A stretch of 64,000 nucleotides of DNA from Rhyzopertha dominica (GCA_025024175.1 QCXZ01000003.1:19116392-19180391), one strand, 5' to 3'; shown: positions 11,892-25,000, counted from the stretch's first letter. Program-made: numbers and translations. Notes: generated from the sequence alone by a model not told the origin.

Positions 11892-13007
11892 CTGAAATAC
11901 AAGAAAAACGTATTTTTATGTACGTAATACAAGTAAATTTTTTTATTTCAGTTTTTATGTACATGTTCGATTAATATCGGATTTCCACACTTGCATTATA
12001 ATTAAAAAAAAAAAAAAATACGAAAATCACAAAACCCATCACCTTAGGTTTAAGTAATTCAAAAACGTCTTCTAGCAAACCTGGCTTAAATTTCAAATTT
12101 TCTATCCGACTTTGGAGTGTCCTGATGGCTGGTAGAGGATACTTTTGCTTGCAAAGCTCTTCATACCCTTTCTTTCCACATGCCATATACAGCTTAAGGG
12201 CATTCTGTATAGTTTCATCTGACCATTCTTTTCCTCGATGATTGCCATATTTTAAAAAATGAATTTGGTCTTCAGAAAAAATAACTTTGACCTTTCCCTC
12301 AATGTTGCTAATTTGTTTTTTTAAAGCTGCAATTTGTGCCTTAGCTGCTCGTAATTCATTCTGCAAACATTTCAAGGGGATATTGTCCTCTTGGTCACTG
12401 TTGCTAGTTGATGAACCTAAAATTTTATTGTAATTTTTTTCTAGATATCTTGCATTAGAATATCATATTCTACTAACCAGACTGTAATGTGGAAGTTGTT
12501 TTCAACTGTTCCTGGGTTGTAAAAATTTCAGAAGTTAAATCCTCACTTGGTGAGTCTGCAACATTTGCCAATTACACAATACTTGGTAGTTGTAGATAGT
12601 TGTTACAACACAAAGGTCATTCTACTTTAAATACCTGATAGTTTGCGTTTCATTCCTTGATTCTGCAAAATGTCTGGTGTCCTAATAGTTGGAATTGCAT
12701 TTCTTTTTAATAACTTTCGGTTATCCAGTCGGTTTAGCTCAAATTGGTCAGCCTCAAAATGTGCCTGAAAATAGCAATAAACACATCTTTACGTCAAATA
12801 ACACTATAACAAAGTTAACACAGACAAATTAATTACAAATGGTATATTTACCTCACACAATAACGCTCGTTCAGGTAAGTCGCTTCGATTGATAAACGCA
12901 AGCCATGCTTTTCTACGTCGGTCATCACATTTTGCTGTAGGTATTCGGAATAACCTATACCCGTTCTCGCCACGGTTTCGGCACCCGGTTAAACAACAGC
13001 TGGGCAT
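10129..13007 (-). CDS. P-element-like transposase (THAP domain + RNase H-like core), five exons, one frame break
   Basis: The gene encodes a cut-and-paste transposase that should bind the element's ends and cut DNA in the nucleus. Exons read on the minus strand are 13007-12852, 12764-12635, 12555-12478, 12416-12043 and 11891-10129. Every junction is GT-AG and the phases fit. The start MPSCCLTGCRNRG opens a C2CH THAP zinc finger that continues into exon 2 (CE|AHFEADQFEL). Exon 4 has a Leu/Lys/Gln-rich possible coiled coil (ELRAAKAQIAALKKQ) and a helix-turn-helix-like region. Exon 5 holds the likely acidic catalytic residues in LLLDEMAIKP, IISDMGPLNRGFW and TQDAVENLFSVIR. The total is about 830 codons, close to the P transposase (about 750) and THAP9 (about 900). 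One frame break near 11380-11390 separates the two long ORFs, so it is either a pseudogene or a sequencing error. Confidence 0.88.
12043..12416 (-). CDS. P-like transposase exon 4 (coiled coil and HTH-like region)
   Basis: 374 bp from a TTTTAG acceptor to CTAAG|GTGATG. It joins exon 3 in phase 1 and ends in phase 0. It encodes a probable coiled coil followed by a region with EWSDETIQNALKLYMACG and YPLPAIRTLQSRI, the pattern of the P/THAP9 N-terminal helix-turn-helix region. Confidence 0.83.
12478..12555 (-). CDS. P-like transposase exon 3 (linker)
   Basis: A 78-bp exon between TTGCAG and CTG|GTTAGT, phase 1 to phase 1. It encodes a Ser/Thr/Glu-rich linker (DSPSEDLTSEIFTTQ). Recognised by its splice sites and matching phases. 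Confidence 0.65.
12635..12764 (-). CDS. P-like transposase exon 2 (THAP C-terminal half)
   Basis: Begins after a TTTTCAG acceptor with AHFEADQFEL, supplying the HF end of the C2CH motif, then a linker rich in Arg and Lys. Donor CAG|GTATTT. Ends in phase 1. Confidence 0.82.
12852..13007 (-). CDS. P-like transposase exon 1 (THAP zinc finger, N-terminal half)
   Basis: The ATG at 13007 is chosen because THAP proteins start just before the first Cys pair (MPSCC..GC). An in-frame ATG eight codons upstream (13031) is less likely. The exon includes the conserved FRIP and KAWLAFINR segments of THAP domains and ends TGTGAG|GTAAAT. Confidence 0.85.
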
Positions 13008-13241
13008 ATTTCTACACAAACACAGAAGCACCTATAATTCACAAAAAAAAACTCGCACTAGCACACCTTTCTCGATTTTTAACCCGTCACTAACCCCAAA
13101 GACTAACCCGGCTTTCAGTTTGAAACAGAACAAGTGTGATGTGTTTTTGACAGCTCTGTCACCATCTACCACAAATCCAATCCATGATAACGAAATTCCC
13201 CAAAACTCCGCCATTTTGGCGCCAATTACATGGGACAAACC

Positions 13242-13273
13242 AATTGCGGTACTTTATCTATCTAGGGACTTTA
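13242..13273 (-). repeat. Right terminal inverted repeat of the P-like element
   Basis: Reverse complement of 9705-9736. It is followed at 13274-13281 by ATTTTGAG, the second copy of the 8-bp target duplication. Confidence 0.93.
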
Positions 13274-13500
13274 ATTTTGAGAATTGGTGTGCGTCATCTA
13301 GCGGTGGCTTTACAACCTACGATGTGTTACGGTCGGTAAGTATAAGAAAAACCCAACGAAAAAGAGCAACCGGTGTAATAAAATTGCTTTGAATGATTAA
13401 TCTTTGTCATATTAATTTTAGCTCTACGTTAACTTCCTCCTCTATCATGTATTTAAGATAGACGTGTTCACGTCAAACTGACCGGTGTGTCAAAAACTAA
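13274..13500 (+). repeat. Dispersed repeat R1, copy 1 right part
   Basis: Continuation of R1 beyond the P-like insertion. Landmarks are GTCATCTAGCGG, ATTAATCTTTGTCAT and TTTAAGATAGACGTGTTCAC, shared with 38040-38140 and 45120-45320. Confidence 0.7.
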
Positions 13501-13569
13501 GCCAACCGGAACTTTTTACATAATCTTTTTAGACAGTTCTGAAATCTTTGGCCGCGCAGTGAAACAATA

Positions 13570-14713
13570 GGGTCGTCCCGCACATTAAAATTTGATAGTT
13601 TTAACCTATGCCTTTTATTCCTTACATCATGAATACTAGTGCCACGCATCTATTTTGCTTTCAGATTAATTCAANTCGTAACAAACGGCGGTAGAAAAAT
13701 TACCCTGTTTCAAACATTTTCTTAAATCCGCCAACAACTACGTAAAAGGTTCCTAATTTCCGTGATGCGCATTGTTACAGCTCCGCAGGTAACTAGGTGC
13801 TCACTGTTTTCAGTTTTATAAATTAGCCAGAGAAATACAAATAATGCAATGGGAGTGAGAGAGAGGGGCGAAGGTATAAGTATAACCGTACCCGTCAATA
13901 TTATAATGTAAACATAGGAATAACCTGTAACTGTTTATCAGCACTAGTATTCTTACAACACGGAACAAAACACTTCTTAACATAACATAAGCTATTCTTA
14001 CATTAACAAAACAACAGATTGCCCAAATACTTCGACATCTTGCGTCACCACTTAATCTGACAAATACGAAACTCGAAAGTTTGGCCAAACTATGTAAACA
14101 AAAACGCATGGCTAGAGTTAGGGCTATTCGTGGCACATGTGACACATGCAGCACGTGCGATGTTGTCAGCGGTACTTTACCGTTTTCTTCCTAACGACGG
14201 CCAGAGATCGTCCTAACATAATAAAAATATTAGTTTAAAAGCAGGTTCAGTGGTTAAAGTGCTTTCGGGTTTCAGCAAAAGGTCAGTGAATGCACTTATT
14301 ATATTGAACTGTTCATTATAGGATAAACTGACTGAAGGATGATTTAAGTTATTTTCACAAATACACCTTAAGTTGACCTATGCATCAATGTCACAATGCC
14401 AGTTTACGTGTACATTCCTCACGGTATCGGGAAAATTTGCTCACATTGGCAACCCGACGCAGCTGAAAAAAAATGTAAACAAATATTACTTGCAATTCCG
14501 CTAGAGCACTGCCTATTATTGGTGTTTCTCGCTTTCGTTGGCATGAGAACCTTTTACGTCATCTCCGTGGCGGATTATCGAGGCATTTGAAACATATATT
14601 GAAAAAAAAATTTTTCTCGGCAGAGAAGAACCGGAAAAATCGTAAAAAATGTCTTTGTGCTTCAATTTTTATGTACATTTTAAATGTAAAATAAAAAAAA
14701 TGTTGGACGACCC
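13570..14713. mobile_element. Candidate non-autonomous TIR element
   Basis: GGGTCGTCC at 13570-13578 is inverted at 14705-14713. TA flanks both ends (13568-13569, 14714-14715). The match is short, and imperfect similarity extends inward. No transposase is seen, and the small ORFs inside (112 and 64 codons) have no recognisable domain. The superfamily is unknown. Confidence 0.45.
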
Positions 14714-14715
14714 TA

Positions 14716-15778
14716 TTATTAGATGAACCTCTTTAACAGTATATATTTCTACTGACCAATTATTTTACTACCTTAAAAAATATATTAAATTTAAATGGAT
14801 ACATATAATTTCAGCTTACTCGCAGAGTACGGCTAAAGTAACTTCCATTGTATGACATTAAGTAAGTGTTATTTTAAATAAGATTATATACTCCTATATA
14901 ATTCCTAGAATGTAACAACCTGGGAATTACACCTTTTGGATCATTTAACATACTTTGAAAAAAGGGTTATATTACTGATTGCTTAAATACTCGGAAAATT
15001 GTTTCTAAACCAGAGATGCTAACCAGAACATTTGTGTAAAAATTCACATAGAGAAAATAATTAGAGAAACTTGTTACGAAATTCCCATAAAGCTCAATAT
15101 CATTATGAAGTATTAGTTATTTAGCCCAACTGAAATGATATAATATGAAGAAATCATACTTATGGTAGGAGTGTGAAATGTACACAAATAAGGAAGATAA
15201 TGTAGTTTAGTTTAATAATAATAATGATTATTTTTTATCATCAACAACAACAGATCTTAGTCTAAAAATCATAATTATTATCATGGAACTTTAAAACTGA
15301 AAGCTAGTGCAATAGATAAAAATCGTTCAGAACAACAAAAATGACACAATGAGGGTATTACTTTTTTATTTCCTCAAAAAATAAGGATCGTATTTAGGCT
15401 AATATTTTAACTCATTACGTAAATGCCAACTGATTACTGATTTACACTCAAGCGCTGTTGGAATGTTGGAAACAAACGACTGGCGTCTAAGCTTCACCGT
15501 TGTTACCAATGTACAAGAGGATCATAAACAGAATAAAGTCGGTCATTGCAAGCTAACATTTTATGATAGATCGGGATAAAACGATGAAATGAACTGCACT
15601 GTTTCACTTTTTTATTGCAACATTATTATAATAAATAACTAGGAGCATACAAACACATGCACACTAAAATACTTACCCTAACAATGCATGCTGCTTTTTC
15701 ACAGTTTTGTGTTTACTACCACTTCTGATTTCTTCATCTTAATACAAACCTTGTATTCGATTTAATTTTATTTTGTAG
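14716..15778. other. AT-rich DNA before the first visible COLGALT exon
   Basis: No ORF or repeat was recognised. It ends in a T-rich stretch and the TTTTGTAG acceptor at 15778. It is presumably intron of the galactosyltransferase gene, since the exon at 15779 starts in mid-codon. Confidence 0.5.
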
Positions 15779-16007
15779 GATTCGCAGTGATCATAACATC
15801 GACAATTCAATTGATATAGTGAATACCTGGTTGCGATCCGTAAATAATACGTATCATTCTATACATGCAGAACTTATAGCAGACAAAGAGGTGTATGCAG
15901 GAGAAACTTCGCCGGCACATTGGACTGAAGAAAGATTTTCTCACATGATTAAGTTACGTGAATCTGCCTTGGACTACGGCCGACGCCTGTGGGCTGACTA
16001 TGTCTTG
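15779..16007 (+). CDS. COLGALT: COLGALT exon (N-terminal domain, RSDHNIDNS to WADYVL)
   Basis: Acceptor TTTTGTAG (15778) and donor TTG|GTAATG (16008). It starts with one base completing a codon and ends in phase 0. It encodes [17 protein letters not shown] and [19 protein letters not shown], typical of the first glycosyltransferase domain. The reading frame runs on past the donor to 16190, but that part is intron. Confidence 0.9.
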
Positions 16008-19000
16008 GTAATGCTTTATATGTGCAATCTGTGTGAAGTTTCATATGAAAATTCAACTTACGCTCAAGAAACGCTTTTGAAAGTTTTAATTCAATACTTT
16101 GGTTTATTTATTATAGAAAATGTGCCCTTTAATTCTACAGTTCATTTGGCTCTTATCAGTGGTGAAAAGAAGACAAGATATACCTCTTAAGGGTATATTG
16201 CCTTTTTGTTGAATACAATAGTACGATTATTTAAAAATTATTTATGGTCCCATACAATAAAAATTTAGCTACTTTGTCATTTATGTTTCCGTGTAAAAAT
16301 TACATTACATAAGCAATTAATACTTAATACCTTTTGAGAAAATAAAGCAAACGATTATATTATTTTGCTCCATCTTTTCCTTTGTGTTGATAATTAACAT
16401 TAACATTATTCGGCCCAGAAGGTTATTTTAACTTAAACAATAATACTTACAAACACATTTTACTACCGCAGTCAAACCTCTTACTGGTATCGCTTCTACC
16501 TTACCGCTTTCCACTCCCGTGGGACTAATTGACTGAATAATTACTCGTTCTTTCCTATCACACCTCACAAAATTTTCTAGAGATCGACTATACAGGAAAC
16601 TGGTACGGATTGCCATGGTGTACGGCGACGTTGTTATGTTGTGCGGATTCCTCCTGGAGGTAGGGAATTTCTTTGTAACACAACCCCTTCAGTTAACTGG
16701 CCTTGATATGGCGCAAAGTGATCAACAAACAAAAACTTATCTTTAGGCCGGGCCCTTACTGGTATTGTAGAACATAACCAGTACAAATTTGTGTACTTAT
16801 TCCTTCAAGTTGTATATCATCCGCATTTGGCTGGTTTCGTATCTGGTCTTCTCTTCATCTTTCTTGCGCAGCTCTACTAAATATAAAAATAAATAAATAA
16901 AAAGTCAAATAAATCAGGCTTCCGACAGGTTATCAAGCGTATTGTCGATTCTCGTTAAGAAGTGACTACCTTCTTGGGCGAAGTCAATTTTCACGCAGGA
17001 CCTTATACATACGTCTTTCTAGTGCACGAGGGATAAAATTAACCCAAAAGCTTTGAGAAGTTTCGGTGATACCTCTCTCTTACATTGAGCACTTCTTTGG
17101 CCCCTCTTTCTTACGTACGAACTCTATAGGAGAAATCTAAGTAGCCAGAGAGGATTTATTGGCTCCTTGCTCTCCCACGCAACACCTCTTCCTGCTTATC
17201 CCAAGGTATTCGTTAATTACCCGTTTTATCTTTTTGACTTATTTTCAGTCATTATCACTGGTTGTTTTATCTGGTGAATCATAATAATCGCCAATTTATT
17301 TCTAGTTTCTACTGGCAAACAAAACTGTTCCTAACCCTCCTAGCAAACCCCAAAAACTCCAAATAGCAAAACATGCCTTGTCCTTGCCAAGCTGCTGGAA
17401 GAATACATCACACTTGGAGTTTTCCTTTTATGCTATGCTTCCTTGATCTCAGAACATCTGTTTATGGCTGGCTCTTAAGGAACTGATTACCGTGGTTTCC
17501 CGTATTATATTCTCTCCAGAATGTACTTTAACCTCAAAATGCGAATTTTTGATTTCGGTGATATTCGACACTTCTTCTTTTTGCATATAGGAAACTTCTA
17601 TAATCTTCTCCGACCTTCTCGATAAACCGATATTTGGCTGAATCTCCGTCATCCTTCGCTAGGCGTAAACTGCAATTTTATGAAACACAGCTTTGGATGT
17701 TGCCACAATGTATTGTTCTGACTATAAAAATGCAGACTTTAACTCTGTCAACTACTGCTTATCTTATGCATACTGGTCCTTTTGTTGACTTATGATGTCG
17801 TAAACATGTGTGTTGATATGTTCTATAATTTTTTATATGATGTTATCGATCTTTTTGTTCCGAAAAATTAGCATCTGTTTTTCTACATGGTTTAATAAAG
17901 GAACAGAATCAGTTAATTAAAAGAAAGCGCTCTGCTCACAAGCAATGTAAATTGTCTCCTACAGAATTTAATTATAGCGTTTTTAGCAATTTAAGAAAGA
18001 TGTGTAAGGATAACAATGATAATGCGTATATATGATATATAAATGAAATTGAATATAAAATTGCGGAGAACGCTAGGGAATTCTGAATATACCTACATTA
18101 AAAGCAAAATCCGGATGGTAACTCAACTCTTTGTGTGATGTATTGGGTATAGAATATCATCTAATGGACAGGATATAGCAAACTTATTTCTAGAATATTT
18201 CAAGTTAGTGTATAAGGATGAAGTTAACTTATCTAACATAGACCTAGCTAATTGCTGTAAAAATCCTATTTTTCTCAGCAAGATATCATTATCTTCTGAA
18301 CAAATAAGAGTAGTAGTTAACTGTAGACCTATTTCCATACAATCATGCATTCCTCAAGGTATTCGATAAAATGGTAAACAAAATTCTTGCAAAACTTTTC
18401 AAAAGTATGTTATTAATGAGCAACACGGTTTCTGCAGTGGTAGATACTCTATTACCAATTTATTCTTATACATATATGGATTACATTAATCAATCCTAGG
18501 AAGAGTGTTATGAGGTAGACGCTGTTTATACGGATTTTCGTAAAGCTTTCGATACAATATAGACCAACAACGTCTTTTATATAAGGTGTCTGCGATGAGT
18601 GTACATACATGGATCTCTGCTTTCGTGGCGGAGTAAAAATAAGCGATTATTTATTTAACTCGGCTATTGTTACATCAGGTGTACGTCTAGGATCACATCT
18701 TGGCCCCTTTCTGTTTTTACTCTATGTAAACGACATTAAAACATGCTTTCATCACTGCAAGTTTCTTATGTTCGCAGATGATTTTTATTTTTTTAACTAT
18801 CTGCAGTCCTTTTAATGAAACAATTTTTTAAAAAGACTTATCAAGATTTGAAACTTGGTCTCTTAGCAATGGACTAGATCTTGCTATTGAAATCACACCG
18901 AGTAATATCACCTGATTACCGCTTATACGGAACTCGCCTTGAATCTTGAATGTGTTAGCTCAATCAAATATCTGAGCATAATTATTGACAGTAAATTGAC

Positions 19001-22000
19001 ATTTAATATGCACATTGAGTAATTCATTGACAGATTTAACTGCATGCTTGTTTTCGTTAAAAGGAATATTTCTTCCTATNGAGNCACACGCAAGGGCGAT
19101 GGTTGTTTTACATGNTGTATATCTAGTTAGGTCCATTTTCGAATATGGAACAGTTATCTGGTCCCTTAGATATTTATACCTAGTGAAATGCATCGAAAGA
19201 ATTCAGTCTAGATTCATAAAGTATTTGTGCTATAAGAACTCAGTTAGCTATGAGGCTAGTGAATACCAATCACTTCTATCTTATTTTGGNTTACCTTTAT
19301 TAAATTTTAGGCGTGAATGCTCCGATGTTTTCTTCTGAAACAAAGTCATTAATGCTTTCGTCAACTGTCCCCCTATATTAGAATTAAAATGTTTTCAGTT
19401 TTTACNTGTGTTTATTAGAAATCATTCTGTTATAAAAATAGATTTTCATAGGACCAACTAAGGGCCTTTAACTAGAATTGTAACCGTTGCAAATAGATAT
19501 GCTAGTGATATTAATATATTCAATTGTAACCTGAAATATTTTGTAAATGTCTCAAATATCTGTAAAATCTTTGTATGTCTTTTTCGCAATACTTGTATAC
19601 ATGAAAATGGCCTTTCCTTCCATAAATAAAGTTACTGTTATTATTATTATCTCCATGGAATGGTTGTGATGAGATGCTACACCTTAGGTTATTTTTCTTT
19701 ATAGTTAAGACTTCTAGAATGATCTCGCGAAGACGATTCTGGCAAAAACCACTCTTTTCTAATAAACTCTAGTGCATTCAATCCGATTTATAATGTCAAT
19801 GTAACGCCTTTATGATACAGGAAAGTTCTTTATTTCACGAACACTTACAACTTAAACATAATGCAGTCTATAACATCTGCAGCTCCTTTCTACTATCGCC
19901 TTCTTTTTTTTCAGCTGCCAGTTAACGATAAATAAACTAAATGATCCCTCGTTCTCGCAAATTCGCCTTTTATAACCCATTTCATCGGGTATTCTAGAAT
20001 CTTCTAGAGATCTATCCATTCCGAAAACAGCTTTGTCGCCTTTGCAACATTTTCAGGTTGAGCTTGTTTCCCTACAGGATAGGAAATTACTTTGTCTACG
20101 TCTACTTCGAAAAAACTAAAAAGGAATACAGAGAATCGCACTGTGGCCTTTTCTATAGAAGTGTACTTTATATTCTGGATAATTCAAATTCCGTATGACA
20201 CACTTTATAGGTTCATATTGCACTTGAATTTTAGGAGTAAAATAAAAATTATTACACATTTTCATATTTTTAAGTTATAAACAATGTTTATAATAGCGCA
20301 ATTAACTTTTATTAAATGACATTAAAATAAGACTGATCTATACCTCATATTGAAGCTTAATAATAGATAAGTTCTAACTAAGACATACTGTTGCAGGCCA
20401 TCGACGCTGATGTCTTTCTTACAAACCCGGATACTTTAAATCTTTTGATCCACAAAAACTATACAGTTGTGGCACCAATGCTGACATCGGAAGGACTATA
20501 TTCAAATTTTTGGCATGGCTGGACTGAGGATTNTTACTATTTGAGAACCGATGGNTATAAACCAATTTTATTTCGCAAAGAAANTGGATGTTTTGACGTG
20601 CCAATGGTTCACTCTTGCGTCTTAATTAATCTACGTCACGCTGAATCCGATTTACTAACGTACGTGCCAGAAAAAATTGAAAATTTTGATGGACCACGTG
20701 ACGATATAATAACATTTGCTATATCTGCGTATAAGAATCATATCCCGATGTATGTTTGTAATGAAATTACCTATGGATTCGTGACGGTACCGTTACAACA
20801 AACTGATGACTTAAATGTGGACCGTACTGTATTAACAAACTTGAAACTTGAAGCACTCAATGAAATTGGTCAGACGTTGACAGCGAAAGAATTATTCAAT
20901 ACTTACTTGACTGTACCTAAGAAGGATACACTTGGTTTTGACAAAATTTTCATGATAAACTTGCTGAGAAGGCCTGAGAGGAGAAGAAAAATGCTTACTG
21001 CTTTTGACGAATTGGGACTTGACGTTGATATACTTGATGCCGTCGATGGGAGGTGAGTTACTTACAGATTCCTTTTTTTCACAACAGTTGCAGATTTGAT
21101 AATTGGGTATTATCACTTTTTTTTGAAAATAACGTATAATGAATTTTGAAGTGCATTTATATTGCACGCCGTGTTAAAAAAAACGAAAAAAAATATTTGT
21201 AGGTAGAGAATTTCAGGTCTAAAATTCTAACCTTAGGATTCACTGTCAAAACGCTTCTATCCAAGATTGTTCAACTCGTGATGTCAAAAGTGATTTGTGT
21301 AGTTTTACAAGCATCTATTATGTATGGAAAAGAAAACAATTGTTGTTTTGTACCTTGCTGTTAGAGTACATCAGTCAGTACCGCTAACAAAATTTTTGTA
21401 ACCGTTCCTCGAGATTATCAACGTAAGAAAAGTGGTTTAAGGCCGGCCACTAGGCTTCATATGCCGAAATCGCAAAGTTTGTTTTTCTGTTGTGAAGATC
21501 ATGTTAATGCAAGTTTTATTATTCTTTTTGAGGTTATAGGTGTTTACCGTTCAGTTTTCATTTTGTTACGGCTGGAAGAGGATATGGAAAATTATATGCG
21601 TTTTAAGTTGATAGGAGGAAATATTATAATAAAGAAAGAAGTTGTTCCTCATATATTCGACTGTCAGCCAAACCGGAAACGAGCCGCAAGTGCCCCCGAA
21701 AATAAATGGCAATTTATATTTATTCTGACCTCTAAAATAAATGTCAAGTTTAAGGTAAATTATTGATTCTCACTATTTATGTTTACAAATAGAAGTTTTT
21801 TATTTAATTATGTCGAATGTGACAGAAATAATCATTCTTTCCATGGTACTACGACCTAATAGTAATATGCTTGTGTGATATACACTANGTTTAATTCAGA
21901 GTAATACCACTCCTAAACTTTATTAGATATTTTTCAACAGCTTTGTGTAAGCTGTATATTATTGCTGTTTAGTTAACCAATTATAAAAGATTAAGAACAT

Positions 22001-25000
22001 AAATCACCTTCTTCAAAAACTGACTTTTTTGCACTTGCGGAATTGTTCTTCTGGGAGTGCGTTATGTTGTTAGTATTTATAATTTTAAACATTTGCTGAT
22101 CAAATATAAGCAAGCAGAAAGTATTACTTCAAACTTATCCTAACCACGATAAAAATATTTTAGTTTTGTAAGGCATATTCTTTTTATGAAAAAATATTTT
22201 GTATTAGTTTTTTTACCTTACTCTTTTGAGATAATATGGCTGAATATACATTATTTTGCTGGTTATTGTGAATCACTAAAGTTCTGTTTTGAATACTAGT
22301 AATTCAAATCTAGCAATTCGTGTTAGCTGCAAAATGCTTATGTTTGTTTAGTAACAGTAATTTATTCACTGCCTGCTGCATACCTTTACCAAATATATCA
22401 AGTCGTCTATGTTAATTTTTGATACAGCTCTTTGATGAACAGTAAATTCAGATCAGATTCAGTTCAACTTGTGAAAAATGTTTTAATTTCTTACAACAAA
22501 AGAAGCATATAGTTTTAGTAAAGCAAAGTATAACCAGATTATAGTGGTCTTGGTCGCCAGTAGTAGCTGAATTTTTTAAAACAATACTGGTAACTAACTG
22601 GATGGCTTGGTTTGATTTGTTAATTGTGTTTCTCAATATTTTCTTCAACACTGCAATTTTTTGTTCAATATTACGGATAGCTCTACTAAGGATAATGATC
22701 TTTACGACCTTTCGTGCTACAAAAGCAGTTCTCTTTAAATATAGGTTTTAAATCTGATCGGTAGGTAGCGGCAGCTTATATGGTGCATGATTTTTGCTTT
22801 ATGTCTTATGGAAAAGTTACCATATCTTTTTAATTTAAAACTATTTAGATGCTATTATTGCATTGAAAATGTTGCAATGTTATTTATGTGCTTAAAAAAT
22901 GCATACAAGGGAAAATCGGCATTGCTTTCCATAAGGTTCACAGTTAAATACATAGGTATATCTATCATGCTATAGGAAGATGTGACACAGGAGAATTTAA
23001 CATAAGTTTTTAATATGCTCCGAGTAAGTTACAACACAGAATAGGTCAGCTGTTCTATTTTTACATTAAGTACTGTTTAATAAGTATCATTTATCTTTCG
23101 AGTCTTTTTGAACTTATTTTAGTTGAGTTTTACTGAATTCGTTCTTTAACATTTGACTAGACGAAATTTAGGGCCGCTCAGATTAGACAAACTAATAAAT
23201 CTGTGATAGTTTATAAGGTTCTTAATTATTATATTATTATAAGTATTGTTATTATACTGTAATTTTATACTTATGACGTTAAAATGAATTTTTGGTACCT
23301 ATTTGAAATTTTATTACTTGAAATGAAAATAAAGGTAATTCGAAATCNTTATAGTGGAGTTACAAGTATTCAACATATTTGTTATTGTCATAAAGTAAAT
23401 AACGTAGAACATATTTTTTAGAATACGTAACAATTTTTAAATAAATTTAATTTTATTTTAAATAACATCTAGGTAAGTGTCTTTNAGTTAGTCTTACATA
23501 CTTCTCATAAAATGAAATCAGATGTTAGAATTTTAACATTTTTGTGTATTCGTACGCTTTATTCGCTCTATGCAGTCAACATTTAAACATGTTGTTGCAC
23601 GCTCTCCAAATTTTGTATTCTTTGTCATACATATCAAATTATGTAGGTAATTGCCTTATAAGTGAAAATGGGAACAATATCCGAGGAGTGGCATGATTCA
23701 TGCTAATATCATTAATATTTGAAACAACAAGGTAAGGAAGGGATAATAAATAACAATATAAATTAAATTTTACATGTATTGCGCTAAATATATATATTAC
23801 AGGCAATGCACAATGTATTAGACAAAATTGTGTGCAGCTGATATATTCATATTAATGATACTATCCATAATATATTTGGTATAATTTTCTGACACAGCCG
23901 ATTTACCACAGCCTGTTCTACTTGTGCCGTACCAATATGGCTTCGCACATACCTAGTAAAGAATCTATTCCTATTATGTTTTCTGAAAGTGCAAGTTAGT
24001 TTCAGAACTAAATGTTGTTGCCGAATTAAATATTATATATAAACAAAAAATTGCTAATAACTATTCAACATTTATTTGTTTGGAGGTCTCTCCTATAATG
24101 TTCTCCATTTGCAAAACTATTTAAGCTTAGTGTAACTATGCAATTTCCAATACATCCAACCTCCAACACAATACAAGTCTTAACGAAGTATATGCGAATG
24201 TATTTACACCTGTGCCGTTTCTTGATTATTCTTCAGAATATAATCATTTTTTCTTATAGCCCTCTGGATAGCATAGTCTTTTCTTTCATCTCCTTAGATC
24301 GATTTCCATACATTTTTGAGCTACAGCCCAACAGTCATTTCTTATTAATACATACACCATATTATAAGGTCGTGTTTCACATGATGCCTTTAATATCCGT
24401 TATTTGTCTAATACGACAATTCCTGATCCTGTAATCCCGTGTTCCATCTCCAGTAATGTCAAAGGGCAGTATTTTGTTCTTTCCCATTTTTCTTACTTCC
24501 CACATTTTTGAGCCCTAGGTTCAGATGCTTTCCACGATAGTACTTTATATAATTCCTTTTAATTTTGATTATTATGAATTGTAAAGTACTATAATAGAAA
24601 AGACTGTTTATCTACCCCAACCACCGTATATTACGGATATCTTTATTCCACTATCTGTATGTAAGAGAGCAGATACCCTTAGTGCTATTTGTCTGTCTGT
24701 CAATTTATTCTGTACCCCTAACTAGTCGTGGACTCAGAGTGGCTTGACCAGGGCAATGATTTATTTTGCATTACCTAGTTAGATTTATCGTTGCTGACAG
24801 TTATTCTGTCTTTTTTAATTTAATGTTAGACCCCACTTTCCACACTTCCATTAATTTTCAAAACACATATGGAATCTATTATTTGCGGCATTTAGTACGT
24901 CATCACATGCAAATAGTGTTACATATTGTATTTTAGTATTTGGGGCAAGTAAACACCTTGTCTTGAGCCGTTATTTACATATTTCAATAAAGTTTACGCA

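Larger units (their letters stand above)
9705..13273 (-). mobile_element. P-element/THAP9-like DNA transposon, nearly complete
   Basis: The element is 3569 bp long. It is bounded by 32-bp perfect inverted ends (9705-9736 and 13242-13273, beginning TAAAGTCCCTAGATAGATAA) and by an exact 8-bp direct repeat ATTTTGAG on both sides (9697-9704, 13274-13281). P elements are known for about 31-bp inverted ends and 8-bp duplications. Inside on the minus strand is a five-exon transposase gene with a THAP DNA-binding domain and an RNase H-like catalytic core. A second motif, CCATTTTGGCGCC, sits just inside both ends (9741-9753 and 13211-13223). The insertion lies within repeat R1. Perfect ends and an intact duplication suggest a fairly young insertion. 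Confidence 0.92.
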
